From NCBI GenBank assembly GCA_937892735.1, contig CALBGL010000015.1:1-27106 (forward strand): a stretch of DNA of 27,106 nt, written 5' to 3'. The translations under genes were made by a program, and so were the position numbers. The DNA comes from an uncultured Clostridia bacterium. GTDB lineage: Bacteria > Bacillota > Clostridia > Lachnospirales > Bianqueaceae. This document shows positions 7,570 to 14,985 of this stretch, piece after piece (the stretch's first letter is position 1; each line of letters opens with the position of its first letter). The notes under the pieces are model-generated. The model ran no database searches, was not told where the DNA came from, and worked only from the letters and a program-made list of their open reading frames with translations.

Positions 7570-7660
7570 ATCATTTTAGCATGCAGCACTTGCCGTCCTT
7601 CTTCCCAGACCTCCGTATAATTGCAGGTGGAAAGCGTCATAAGTAGGGAATGCAGCGCAT
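7557..7660 (-). pseudogene. C-terminal remnant of a class B sortase
   Basis: The minus strand encodes LLMTLSTCNYTEVWEEGRQ and then VLHAKMIRIK before a TAA at 7557-7559. TLSTC, followed 10-15 residues later by a GR-hydrophobic strand and the chain end, is the signature of the catalytic cysteine and last strand of class B sortases. Upstream the frame runs into the ssrA terminator and tmRNA, so about 200 N-terminal residues, including the catalytic His, are absent. It is a relic. It may once have served NPQTG substrates like the protein at the left edge. Confidence 0.6.
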
Positions 7661-7667
7661 ATATAAG

Positions 7668-7704
7668 CCATAAAACAAAGGAACCGCCCATCCGGGCGGT
7701 TCCT
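7668..7704 (-). terminator. Terminator of ssrA
   Basis: AGGAACCGCCC (7679-7689) and GGGCGGTTCCT (7694-7704) pair over a 4-base loop. On the minus strand they are followed by TTGTTTTATGG. This lies just after the tmRNA 3' end. Confidence 0.85.
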
Positions 7705-7711
7705 TGCGGAA

Positions 7712-8077
7712 TGGAGATGATGGGAATCGAACCCATGTCCGAAGATCCATCCATCCAGAGCGCTACCATCATAGCCGACAGATTAGATTTCCCGCCACAT
7801 GCGCCCATCGGCAGGCTCATATGGCAGTAGCTTCATCCTATTATCTTTTTTCCTCGCAAAGCTTTGAGAAAAAAGTGGCCCAACCTTCATCGATGCCCTG
7901 ACTGCAGGCGTGGGAACCGGCAGCAGAACATGCCGCTTAATTAAGCAGCGTACGCAAATGCGTAATTATTGCTATCTTCGTTAGCGTTTATATTTAGGTT
8001 CAGGTTGTTGACGCAGGCCCGAAGCTGCGGATGGCTCTCTAAATCTCAACGATCCCCGTCGAAACCTTGACATCCCC
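7712..8077 (-). ncRNA. ssrA: Transfer-messenger RNA (tmRNA)
   Basis: This RNA rescues stalled ribosomes. The 5' end GGGGATGTCAAGGTTTCGAC (from 8077) and the 3' end GGGTTCGATTCCCATCATCTCCA (to 7712) form the alanine-tRNA-like domain. Its 7-bp acceptor stem contains one G-U pair, and A is the discriminator base. CCA is not encoded. The length of 366 bases is normal for a one-piece tmRNA. The tag frame at 7985-7941 reads ANEDSNNYAFAYAA followed by TAA, assuming GCU as resume codon. The tag thus ends in YAA rather than the LAA of E. coli. A terminator follows directly and a consensus promoter precedes. Confidence 0.95.
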
Positions 8078-8130
8078 AGATCTCGATGTGAAAACATCGC
8101 ATGGTGGGTCAAGAGCTCGCTAACATCTTT

Positions 8131-8159
8131 ATTATATGCGAGGCGAGGGAAAAAGTCAA
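8131..8159 (-). promoter_or_regulatory. Promoter of ssrA
   Basis: On the minus strand TTGACT (8159-8154) and TATAAT (8136-8131) are 17 bases apart. The mature 5' end lies about 50 bases downstream, so a short 5' leader would be trimmed, as expected for tmRNA processing by RNase P. Confidence 0.8.
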
Positions 8160-8168
8160 GGATTCAGC

Positions 8169-8197
8169 TTGATTTTTTTGCCGCAGAATGGTATGAT
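8169..8197 (+). promoter_or_regulatory. Promoter of the nitroreductase gene
   Basis: TTGATT (8169-8174) and TATGAT (8192-8197) have a 17-base spacer. This promoter is back-to-back with the ssrA promoter, the two -35 boxes being 9 bases apart. Confidence 0.65.
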
Positions 8198-8230
8198 CAA
8201 GGTATTCAAATCAAAGAAAGGCGGGGTAAC

Positions 8231-8749
8231 ATGAACGAAGTATTGAACAACATTCGGACAAGACGCAGCGTCCGCAGTTTTATGGAAAAGCGGATTCCTC
8301 AGGAAGCGGTGGAGGCGATTGTCGAGGCGGCTACGTATGCTCCGAGCGCCATGAACCGGCAGAGCTGGCACTTCACGGTGGTGCACAACCGAGAAAAGAT
8401 ACAGAAGCTGGCAGAGGCAATTGGTCAGCAGATTGGCCGGGAAGGCTATGACTTCTATAAGCCGGACATGCTGATTCTGGTGGAAGCAGATCGTGAGAAT
8501 CAAAATGGACAGTTGGACAGCGGCTGCGCCATGGAAAATATCATGTTGGCGGCACATTCTCTGGGAGTGGGATCCGTATGGGTGAATCAGGCCAAGGGAA
8601 TCTGTGATGAGCCCGGCGTGCGTAAGGTGCTTGATGAGTTTGGCGTTCCGGCGACGCATGTGATCTGGGGTATTGCCGCGTTGGGATATGCGGTGGAACA
8701 GCCGGACGAGAAGCCCCGCGCGGAGGGTACGGTCAATTACGTGGAGTAA
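8231..8749 (+). CDS. Nitroreductase-family FMN oxidoreductase
   Basis: This 172-residue protein belongs to the FMN-dependent nitroreductase superfamily. The start MNEVLNNIRTRRSVRSF carries the usual RRSVR flavin-phosphate contact. APSAMNRQSWHFTVV around residues 36-50 is the second FMN-binding stretch. GSVWVN and the C-terminal GIAALGYA complete the pattern. It is compact, with no ferredoxin domain. Such enzymes reduce nitroaromatics, quinones or flavins with NAD(P)H; the physiological substrate is not predictable. ATG 8231 follows a GGCGGGG-type site. The next gene starts 5 bases after its stop, so the two form an operon. Confidence 0.9.
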   Translation: MNEVLNNIRTRRSVRSFMEKRIPQEAVEAIVEAATYAPSAMNRQSWHFTVVHNREKIQKLAEAIGQQIGREGYDFYKPDMLILVEADRENQNGQLDSGCAMENIMLAAHSLGVGSVWVNQAKGICDEPGVRKVLDEFGVPATHVIWGIAALGYAVEQPDEKPRAEGTVNYVE

Positions 8750-8754
8750 CTCCT

Positions 8755-9303
8755 ATGGCAGAAGAGTTAGAGGTGTATGAACAAGCATCCCAGGCGATGC
8801 GAGAATTGCTGGATCGCTCGAAAATTTGCCCGGGTGAAATTGTTGTGGTAGGCTGCTCTACCAGCGAAGTGTTAGGCCATCAGATCGGAACAACTTCCAG
8901 TATGGAGGTTGCGGGAGCGTTGTACAACGCCATTGCTTCGCAGGTCCGGGAACGAGGCTGCTATCTGGCGGCGCAGTGTTGTGAGCATCTGAACAGGGCG
9001 CTGATTCTCGAAGAGGAAGCAGCCAGACGATATGGGTATGATCCGGTATGGGTGGTTCCGCAGCCTAAGGCGGGCGGGTCTTTTGCCACGACAGCGTGGC
9101 AAAAAATGCAGCATCCCGTGGCAGTGGAGCATATCCGAGCCGCCTGCGGACTGGATATTGGCGGCACCTTGATCGGAATGCATTTGCGGGAAGTGGCAGT
9201 GCCGTTGCGATTGTCGATACAGAACATCGGGAGTGCGCCGATCCTCTGTGCGTATACCCGGCCCAAGTATATTGGCGGGCCCAGAGCCTGCTATGAAGAA
9301 TGA
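8755..9303 (+). CDS. UPF0340 (YwlG/TIGR01440) family protein
   Basis: This 182-residue cytoplasmic protein matches the UPF0340 family by several blocks: VVVGCSTSEVLGHQIGT near residue 30, AAQCCEHLNRALILEEE near residue 72, VPQPKAGGSFATTAW near residue 100, and GLDIGGTLIGMHL near residue 137. The Cys-Cys-Glu-His and Asp-Ile-Gly motifs are conserved as I recall them. The family is widespread in Firmicutes and has no established biochemical function that I can name. The start at ATG 8755 uses GGAG located at the end of the nitroreductase gene. A strong hairpin follows. Confidence 0.9.
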   Translation: MAEELEVYEQASQAMRELLDRSKICPGEIVVVGCSTSEVLGHQIGTTSSMEVAGALYNAIASQVRERGCYLAAQCCEHLNRALILEEEAARRYGYDPVWVVPQPKAGGSFATTAWQKMQHPVAVEHIRAACGLDIGGTLIGMHLREVAVPLRLSIQNIGSAPILCAYTRPKYIGGPRACYEE

Positions 9304-9308
9304 AATAG

Positions 9309-9358
9309 GTCCCCCCTCATATCATCCTTTTTCAGAGAAGGAGTGTATGAGGGGGGAC
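9309..9358. terminator. Bidirectional hairpin between convergent genes
   Basis: GTCCCCCCTCATA (9309-9321) pairs perfectly with TATGAGGGGGGAC (9346-9358). It separates the plus-strand UPF0340 gene from the minus-strand ABC permease. T-runs are weak on both sides (CTTGATCT on plus, CTATTTC on minus), but placement favours termination of both. Confidence 0.65.
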
Positions 9359-9378
9359 TTGATCTAAGAAAAGATAGA

Positions 9379-10980
9379 TTAACTCTGCAAATTTTCAAAT
9401 AGGGTTACGCCTTTACGAATCAGATACAGGTAGGCAAGAACGCATCCAATGATACAGAGCAGGAGACATAGATAGGCATAAGCCATTAAAGGAAGAAAGC
9501 GCAGTACAAAGATATAAAGCAATACAGGGACAACCAGAATGCCCATACCCCCGAACATCGTCAGCATGACACTGCCGCTCTGTTTCACGCAGGTTGTCTC
9601 ATTGATCCAATCAAATTTTGGCATGTGCAGATTGATGATTAACCCCAGCAATGCGATGAGAACTGTCATGGCACTGGAAAAGAGCAGTGCCAGAAGTGTG
9701 CTGAGAAGAGAGGCATGCAGCACGATGCAGCCCACCAAGGTAGAAATCAGAAGAAACGGAATACAGACGATACAGTGCAGCGCTACTTTAGCCAGTAAAA
9801 TCTTCTGGGAAGGAATGGGCAGCGAGCGCAGCAGCCATAATCGGTTTCCTTCCAAAGAAATGGAAGGCGCCGTGATGATATTGGTAGAAGCGCAGAAAAT
9901 CATTGCGATGGCGATGAGAATTCCCGCGGAATCGGCGGCCGAAGGGCCGATCAGAGAAAACAACGGCAAAAGAGAATCCTGTTGTGTGATGAGAAAGATA
10001 GGTACCAGGATGGCAAATATAACGCCAACTAGGGAGTTCATCATATACATGGGCAGGGAAAGGAAGAAGCGCAGTTCTCTGGAAATGAGCGCACGCATGG
10101 GGGTATTGACCCGAAGCTGTTTGCGGCGGTATGCAATTTTCCTCTGTCCTTTTTGGGTAGTTGTAATCCGGATAAAGAAATGTGACAGAAGCCAGTATAC
10201 GGGGATGATGGGAACTAGACAGAAAAGGGAGAACCATAGGAAGGATAAGAGGTTTCCGTTAGCGATCGCATCTCCCATATAATAGAATGGGGGCAGAGCG
10301 TTCCGTATAGCTTCCGCGATCTCGGCGCCGTTTTCCAGTAAAGAGTTCAGATAATCAGAGATATTCTGGAAGAAATAGAAATAGGCCAGAAAGAAGACCA
10401 GCATCAGGATCACCTGGATGATATTCTTATGACGAAGCCGGGAACTGATCATGGCCAGAAGCCATCCACATAGACAGCTGAGGGATAAAGTCAGAAGAGG
10501 CAGGATCAGGTAGGAGACGACAAGGAGAAGGACTCCCGTGATCGTACTATAGCCAGATACCATGTAGACGAACAGGGCAGGAGCGAAGATCAATGCCTCA
10601 TAGACATAATTCAAGATCAACAGCAGAAGCATGCGAGAAAGTAAAATATAATAAGAAGGAATGGGCATAGACAGCAGAAGTTCATTGTCTGTCGCATCAA
10701 AGAGTTGGCTTTGTGTCACAAAAATGCTGCCGATGAAGGAAAAGAAGAAGGCTGCGAGTCCTGCGAAAGCAAAGTAAAACCAGCTCATTTCGGAAGAGAG
10801 CATGGGCGTAAAGGCAAAGAACAGCGCGCCAAACACAAAGAGCAGCACAGCGATCACATAGAGCCAGAGAATGCCGAAAAGGACTTTCTTTCCGGTAGAC
10901 ATGGTCGTTTCGGTTTTTTTCGTGCGAAACATGGAACTGAACAGTGATGCAAAACGTATACGAATCAGTGCTTTAAGCAT
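9379..10980 (-). CDS. ABC exporter permease
   Basis: This 533-residue integral membrane protein has about 12 hydrophobic segments spread along the chain, the first at about residues 33-56. A soluble stretch with NELLLSMPIPSYYILLSRM near residue 97 is repeated in kind in the second half as NRLWLLRSLPIPSQKILLAK. This internal similarity of the two halves is typical of the large putative ABC exporter permeases (ABC-2 superfamily) of Firmicutes. ATG 10980 overlaps the end of the ATPase gene by 8 bases and uses GGAGG, so the two are translated together. The substrate cannot be told. Confidence 0.85.
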   Translation of the reverse strand: MLKALIRIRFASLFSSMFRTKKTETTMSTGKKVLFGILWLYVIAVLLFVFGALFFAFTPMLSSEMSWFYFAFAGLAAFFFSFIGSIFVTQSQLFDATDNELLLSMPIPSYYILLSRMLLLLILNYVYEALIFAPALFVYMVSGYSTITGVLLLVVSYLILPLLTLSLSCLCGWLLAMISSRLRHKNIIQVILMLVFFLAYFYFFQNISDYLNSLLENGAEIAEAIRNALPPFYYMGDAIANGNLLSFLWFSLFCLVPIIPVYWLLSHFFIRITTTQKGQRKIAYRRKQLRVNTPMRALISRELRFFLSLPMYMMNSLVGVIFAILVPIFLITQQDSLLPLFSLIGPSAADSAGILIAIAMIFCASTNIITAPSISLEGNRLWLLRSLPIPSQKILLAKVALHCIVCIPFLLISTLVGCIVLHASLLSTLLALLFSSAMTVLIALLGLIINLHMPKFDWINETTCVKQSGSVMLTMFGGMGILVVPVLLYIFVLRFLPLMAYAYLCLLLCIIGCVLAYLYLIRKGVTLFENLQS

Positions 10981-11686
10981 GGTCGTCCTCCAATTCCAAA
11001 AAGACGTCTTCCAATGAAGAGTCTCCTTTTACATCTTCCATATTGCCACTGCGAAGAAGGCGTCCCTGTTTGATGATAGCGACTTTATCACAGAGTTTCT
11101 CGGCCACTTCCAGAACATGGGTGGAGAAAAAGATAGAGCCTCCTTTTTGACAGATTTCTCGCATAAGATCTTTCAACAGATGACTGGCAGTAGGATCGAG
11201 TCCGACAAAGGGTTCGTCCATGATCAGCAGACGTGGTTCATGGATGAGCGCGGAAATGATAGCCAGCTTCTGCCGCATGCCATGGGAATAGGCGCTGATG
11301 GGCTGTGCCAGGTCGCTGGTGAGTTCAAACAGGTCTGCATAGTGATGTATGCGCTCTTCACGCTGATCCTTGGGAATGTCATATATGTCGGAAATAAAGT
11401 TCAGATATTTAATACCGGATAGAAAGGTATACAGATCCGGATTATCGGGAATGTAAGCCAGGGATTGCTTACATATTAGAGGCTCTTTCTCGATGGAGTG
11501 ACCGTTAATCAAGATCTGGCCGGAGTCAAAATGCAGTAAGCCACATACGGCTTTGAGCGTAGTGGTTTTTCCGGCGCCATTATGGCCGATGAAGGCGTAG
11601 ATTTCGCCAGGTTGAATTTCTAAAGAGAGGTCGTCTACTGCCTTTTTGGAATCATAACTCTTGGTCAAGTGTTGAATCGATAACAT
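10973..11686 (-). CDS. ABC transporter ATP-binding protein
   Basis: This is a 237-residue nucleotide-binding subunit with all core motifs: Walker A GHNGAGKT (about residues 34-41), signature YSHGMRQ (about 133-139), Walker B LLIMDEP (about 153-159) and the switch histidine in FSTHVLEVAEKLCD. It follows the CcmA/BcrA-type layout of ABC-2 exporter ATPases. ATG 11686 follows a perfect AGGAGG. It is the first gene of the pair with the permease, transcribed from the promoter at 11720-11748. Drug, lipid or peptide export are all possible. Confidence 0.93.
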   Translation of the reverse strand: MLSIQHLTKSYDSKKAVDDLSLEIQPGEIYAFIGHNGAGKTTTLKAVCGLLHFDSGQILINGHSIEKEPLICKQSLAYIPDNPDLYTFLSGIKYLNFISDIYDIPKDQREERIHHYADLFELTSDLAQPISAYSHGMRQKLAIISALIHEPRLLIMDEPFVGLDPTASHLLKDLMREICQKGGSIFFSTHVLEVAEKLCDKVAIIKQGRLLRSGNMEDVKGDSSLEDVFLELEDDHA

Positions 11687-11719
11687 AAGTAATATCCTCC
11701 TTTCAGGATTTACGTGGAT

Positions 11720-11748
11720 ATTATAATGGTTTGACAGAGTCTTGTCAA
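11720..11748 (-). promoter_or_regulatory. Consensus promoter of the ABC exporter with overlapping dyad
   Basis: On the minus strand TTGACA (11748-11743) and TATAAT (11725-11720) are exact consensus boxes 17 bases apart. The -35 box is one arm of a dyad, TTGACA-N6-TGTCAA (11731-11748). This could be an operator for an unidentified repressor. Confidence 0.85.
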
Positions 11749-11798
11749 TTCGTATGACTTGAGTGGGAAAAAATGACCACTCAGATATAAAATAGTAG

Positions 11799-11827
11799 TT
11801 GCAGGCAATGGGACTTTGCGCTATAAT
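11799..11827 (+). promoter_or_regulatory. Promoter of the HD hydrolase/rubredoxin unit
   Basis: TTGCAG (11799-11804) and TATAAT (11822-11827) are separated by 17 bases. The ATG at 11878 is about 50 bases downstream. Confidence 0.7.
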
Positions 11828-11877
11828 AAGGATGGATTTTCCTTGGAAAAAATGCGGATTCAGAAAGGAGCCATGTT

Positions 11878-12357
11878 ATGACCGGAAGGGAGAAGAGGGA
11901 GTTTCGCAGCAGAATACGAGAATTGATGCAGAATCATGAAGTGCAAAAGATGCACGAGTTCTCTCAGCATGGAAGAACCAGTACCCTGGATCATAGTATC
12001 CGGGTGGCAAAACTGAGTTTCTGGATGAGCAGGCGGATTCCAGTTCGTTTTCGTACGCAAAGCCTGATCCGGGGCGCGATGCTGCATGACTTTTACCTGT
12101 ATGACTGGCATAAGCCAGAGGAAGCACAGCCCTTTCATGGTTTCCGGCATCCTGCTACGGCTCTGCGCAATGCGCGGAAGCATTTTGCATTGAATAAGGT
12201 AGAGGAAAATGTAATTATCAGCCATATGTGGCCACTGACGCTGCGAACAGTGCCTAGATGCAGAGAGGCTGCGCTTGTATGCTTAGCAGACAAGATTTGT
12301 TCGTTGCATGAAACAGTGGTGGGATGGAAGAATAATCATCATCATTTGGTTAGATAA
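11878..12357 (+). CDS. HD-domain phosphohydrolase
   Basis: This 159-residue protein has an HD-superfamily metal-binding signature: H39 in STLDHSIRVAK, the H70-D71 doublet in GAMLHDFYLYDW, histidines in the HGFRHPATAL and IISHMWPLT segments, and a late Asp in CLADKICS. The layout fits small stand-alone HD hydrolases of Firmicutes that cut phosphate esters or nucleotides. The substrate is not known. ATG 11878 follows AAAGGAG. The rubredoxin gene starts 50 bases after its stop and shares its transcript. The two together do not suggest an obvious pathway. Confidence 0.88.
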   Translation: MTGREKREFRSRIRELMQNHEVQKMHEFSQHGRTSTLDHSIRVAKLSFWMSRRIPVRFRTQSLIRGAMLHDFYLYDWHKPEEAQPFHGFRHPATALRNARKHFALNKVEENVIISHMWPLTLRTVPRCREAALVCLADKICSLHETVVGWKNNHHHLVR

Positions 12358-12407
12358 TATGAAATCATGATAGAAGTTCGGGTAAGAGCCCGGGAAAGGA
12401 GAAACAA

Positions 12408-12572
12408 ATGGATAAGTATGTTTGCGTTGTTTGCGGATATGTGTATGATCCGGAACAGGGAGATCCAGACAGCGGAATTGAACCCGGTACAGCCTTCGAA
12501 GACATTCCGGAGGATTGGGTTTGCCCGTTGTGCGGTGTCGGCAAGGACAATTTTGAGAAGGTAGAGGAATAA
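12408..12572 (+). CDS. Rubredoxin
   Basis: This short gene encodes 54 residues, starting MDKYVCVVCGYVYDPEQGD. The iron is held by C6-x2-C9-G-Y-x-Y and C39-P-L-C42-G, and the conserved aromatic/Pro segment EDIPEDWVCPLCG is intact. Rubredoxins carry single electrons between NAD(P)H reductases and oxygen- or peroxide-detoxifying enzymes such as rubrerythrin in anaerobes. ATG 12408 follows AAAGGAG with 5 bases between. A strong terminator lies about 100 bases downstream. No cognate reductase or rubrerythrin is nearby. Confidence 0.96.
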   Translation: MDKYVCVVCGYVYDPEQGDPDSGIEPGTAFEDIPEDWVCPLCGVGKDNFEKVEE

Positions 12573-12668
12573 AAAGGGGCCGTTGCAGAGTTACCTGCGA
12601 ACTGATAAGGATGTATTTAAATAGGGTATTATTTATCAGACAATGTGTCATTGCAAAGGCCAAGGGTT

Positions 12669-12711
12669 ACCGAGAAAGGCAGAAATGCTTTTCTCGGTTC
12701 TCTTTTTTTAA
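12669..12711 (+). terminator. Terminator after rubredoxin
   Basis: ACCGAGAAAGGC (12669-12680) pairs with GCTTTTCTCGGT (12687-12698), with one G-T pair, over a 6-base loop. It is followed by TCTCTTTTTTT. Confidence 0.88.
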
Positions 12712-12903
12712 ATCGCATATTGGATTTTGCTGAATCTTATAAGTACAATGATTTGATATTACCGGATAATAAACAATCGAAACTTTGGTGGAGCGCAATC
12801 CGGTTTTTTTCTTTTTGAGTGCTGTGATTACAGCATGGTCAAAATCTGTTTAGGATACAAAACCAGTCACGCAAAAGAGCTGGGGGAAAGCCCGACTCTA
12901 GGT
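12712..12903. other. Intergenic region with two weak inverted repeats
   Basis: ACCGGAT (12761-12767) pairs with ATCCGGT (12798-12804), followed by TTTTTTCTTTTT; this could be a second plus-strand terminator with a long loop. TGCTGT (12820-12825) pairs with ACAGCA (12830-12835) without a T-run on either side. No gene is seen. Confidence 0.4.
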
Positions 12904-14178
12904 TTAGATTTTTTTCAGTGACTCAAAGCGGTCAATCAGCCAGAGAGTCATCTTCTTGTTAGTTTCAAATAGTTCTGCATACTTATCCTGCCCGACAAAC
13001 CATGTCACGCAGACAAACTGATTGGCAAGGATCATGTACGGAATGGCCTTGCGTTCCGCGTCCGTCAGATGGGCAACGCTGTCGTAGCCGCAGATAATAT
13101 TACGATAAATCTCCAACCACAGATCGTTTTCACTGCCAAAAGTCTCAGACAGCACCGCTGTTGCCGCGTAGCAGGGATCGTAGATCCGGGCATTGCGTTC
13201 TGCCAGGTCAAAATCGATGAATCCCCACTGATCTTCGCTGCAAATCATGTTGCCTGGATTGGGGTCTCGGTGAATGATCTGTCGGCGCAGCTGGGGATAT
13301 AGGCTTGAGAAGGCATTCAGATATTCGCTGCAGAAATCATTGGTCAAGCCAAGAGCCTGTTTTGCTCCTGGAAGAGCCCATCTTCTGACAGTTGCCAGGA
13401 GATCTGCTTCATTGACACAATCTTCGATCTTACGCAGTGCCAGATGGAATTGACCGATAATCTCGCCCACGAACCGGGCATCACTGATACTCAGACTGTG
13501 GGGAACTATCTGTGTTCCCGGCAATCGCCTGGTAACATAGAAGTACAGTTCGCCGTCTTGGATATATTCTTGCCCATCGACGGTCGTTATCGGAGTGGCA
13601 ACCAGCAGTCCAAGGTTTTTGATAGCCTTAGACACCTCGATATGGTTCCTCAGTTTCCCTAGATTGGCGGTATACTTCAGGACATAGTTCTTGCCCACAT
13701 AGCAGGCATTGTCGTTCTTGTTTCCGGTTCCGGCATAGTAGATATCGGTAATGGTTTCTCTGTCCAGATTCCAATGTTTCAGAATTTGGGCGGCTTTTTT
13801 ATGTGTTATGGTCATATGTTCCTCCTTGATCAGATTGATCCTGTAAGGTCGCTTGGCCCGGCAGGATTTCAAAAACTGGGAGGGTGTGCTGCCCAATTCT
13901 CGGTAGAAAGCTTTGTAGAATCCAGCATAGGTATCGAAGCCATATAAAAGCGCCGCATCGGTCTTGCTGCTGCCCTGCTTTATGGCATAGATACCGTAGA
14001 GTAGCCTGCGCCGCAGAATGTATTGCATCACGGGCATTCCCGTGGCTTGCTGAAATAGCCGATAATAATGAAACAGCGAAAAACCTGCCGTTTTCGCCAG
14101 TTCAACAGCGGCGATCTCAGAACGAAGATTTTCTTCGATGTAATCAAGGCTCTTCTGAATGATGGCCCGATTGTCCAT
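12904..14178 (-). CDS. AraC-type DNA-binding domain fused to an aminoglycoside phosphotransferase-like kinase domain
   Basis: This is a 424-residue two-domain protein. Residues 1-108 form an AraC/XylS domain with two helix-turn-helix units (ELAKTAGFSLFHYYRLFQQ and DAALLYGFDTYAGFYKAF, ending ELGSTPSQF). From about residue 122 an APH/choline-kinase fold follows. It has the catalytic loop IIHRDPNPGNM (about 300-310) and the metal-binding IDFDLAERN (about 321-329). Met 122 (HMTITHKK) is preceded by AAGGAGG, so the kinase domain might also be made alone from an internal start. The fused domain could sense or modify a small molecule, or act as a ligand-binding module. The gene stands alone; ATG 14178 follows GGAGG. 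Confidence 0.9.
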   Translation of the reverse strand: MDNRAIIQKSLDYIEENLRSEIAAVELAKTAGFSLFHYYRLFQQATGMPVMQYILRRRLLYGIYAIKQGSSKTDAALLYGFDTYAGFYKAFYRELGSTPSQFLKSCRAKRPYRINLIKEEHMTITHKKAAQILKHWNLDRETITDIYYAGTGNKNDNACYVGKNYVLKYTANLGKLRNHIEVSKAIKNLGLLVATPITTVDGQEYIQDGELYFYVTRRLPGTQIVPHSLSISDARFVGEIIGQFHLALRKIEDCVNEADLLATVRRWALPGAKQALGLTNDFCSEYLNAFSSLYPQLRRQIIHRDPNPGNMICSEDQWGFIDFDLAERNARIYDPCYAATAVLSETFGSENDLWLEIYRNIICGYDSVAHLTDAERKAIPYMILANQFVCVTWFVGQDKYAELFETNKKMTLWLIDRFESLKKI

Positions 14179-14332
14179 ATCATCCCCTCCTTTCCAATAA
14201 ACTTGTAGCTACGCATGAATCATAACACAGACCTAACGAGAAAACATTTCCGGTTTTGCGGTATTTTCCGCAGACACTCGTAATCGGCTTCGGTGGTAGT
14301 TCCCGTTGACTGGCGTCCTTCCTCACGCAGGG

Positions 14333-14427
14333 TATAATGTATCTGCTTATAATTCTTTTTCACAAATTGATCATACGCCAGCAGCCGACTCTTTCACAGA
14401 GTCGGCTGCCTTTATTTCTCTTTTTTT
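14333..14427 (+). ncRNA. Candidate short transcript ending at a strong terminator
   Basis: TATAAT (14333-14338) is followed about 43 bases later by a perfect 12-bp hairpin: GCAGCCGACTCT (14381-14392), loop TTCAC, AGAGTCGGCTGC (14398-14409). A T-rich run (CTTTATTTCTCTTTTTTT) follows. Genes on both sides are on the minus strand, and the T-run exists only on plus, so the terminator must end an unannotated plus-strand transcript. From the TATAAT this would be about 80 bases long. The best -35 match (TTGACT, 14306-14311) is 21 bases away, too far for a good promoter. No peptide with a ribosome binding site is seen. Confidence 0.4.
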
Positions 14428-14515
14428 AAGAAGGCTTCGTGAGACAGTGTCTTTAAACCATGTAAAATACTTTCCTGTGCGCCCGCTACATTTTACAGCA
14501 GCTCTTTTTGAAGAC

Positions 14516-14908
14516 TTAAGATTTGATAAAACCGGTGACGGTGACAAGGGCGACGGGCGTATCTAGATCGTCAAAGAGATGAATCAGGTAGGTGCAGGTG
14601 CTGCGGCCTTGCTTTTCGCAACGGGCCTCCGCAATGAGTTTTGTACCTTTAGCGACGCCCAGGAAAGAGATCTGACTGGATAAGGAAACCGTAGGGGGCT
14701 GATCCGCGTTACTGGCTACTGCAAACGCAAAATCTGCCAACGTGAAAATGGCGCCACCCATCACGGTGCCAACTGCATTCAGGTGCTTGGGCTCAATAGT
14801 AAAACTACAACGGGCGTATCCGCTTTTTACTTCTTCTATTTGCGCGCCCAAGATTTTGGTCGCAAAACAGTCGGAAAAGAAATGTGTCTTGATTGATTCA
14901 ATATCCAT
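14516..14908 (-). CDS. PaaI-like hotdog-fold acyl-CoA thioesterase
   Basis: This is a 130-residue member of the PaaI/YdiI thioesterase family. The segment LNAVGTVMGGAIFTLADFAF (about residues 43-62) is the hotdog helix with its signature GG-x3-LAD; Asp59 is the likely catalytic acid. The usual His in HGG is Met here. SLSSQISFLGVAKGTKLIAEA is the typical central strand pair. PaaI in E. coli hydrolyses hydroxylated phenylacetyl-CoA. Divergent placement next to two phenylacetate-CoA ligases makes aryl-acetyl-CoA a sensible substrate, but this is inferred from context. ATG 14908 follows AAAGGGGG. Its leader carries the element at 14939-14984. Confidence 0.88.
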   Translation of the reverse strand: MDIESIKTHFFSDCFATKILGAQIEEVKSGYARCSFTIEPKHLNAVGTVMGGAIFTLADFAFAVASNADQPPTVSLSSQISFLGVAKGTKLIAEARCEKQGRSTCTYLIHLFDDLDTPVALVTVTGFIKS

Positions 14909-14938
14909 GAGATAACCCCCTTTCTGTCATTGGATCCA

Positions 14939-14984
14939 GGTCGTGGTTCCATTGCTGCAGCATAGAAAACTGTCAAACCACGCC
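14939..14984 (-). repeat. Leader element copy A (46 bases, hairpin-forming)
   Basis: Read on the minus strand this begins GGCGTGGTTTGACAGTTTTC and ends AACCACGACC. CGTGGTT pairs with AACCACG. It matches copy B (26923-26968) at 18 of the first 22 positions. It lies between the -10 box and the ribosome binding site of the thioesterase gene. Confidence 0.6.
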
Positions 14985-14985
14985 T

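Noticed and set aside
9539..10282. Plus-strand open frame of 247 codons inside the ABC permease gene.
   Set aside because: It is the shadow of a well-supported membrane protein gene on the other strand, has no start site and shows no protein-like composition.
14461..14497. Inverted repeat TGTAAAAT / ATTTTACA downstream of the thioesterase gene.
   Set aside because: The arms are short and AT-rich with a 21-base loop and no T-run, so it is not convincing as a terminator.
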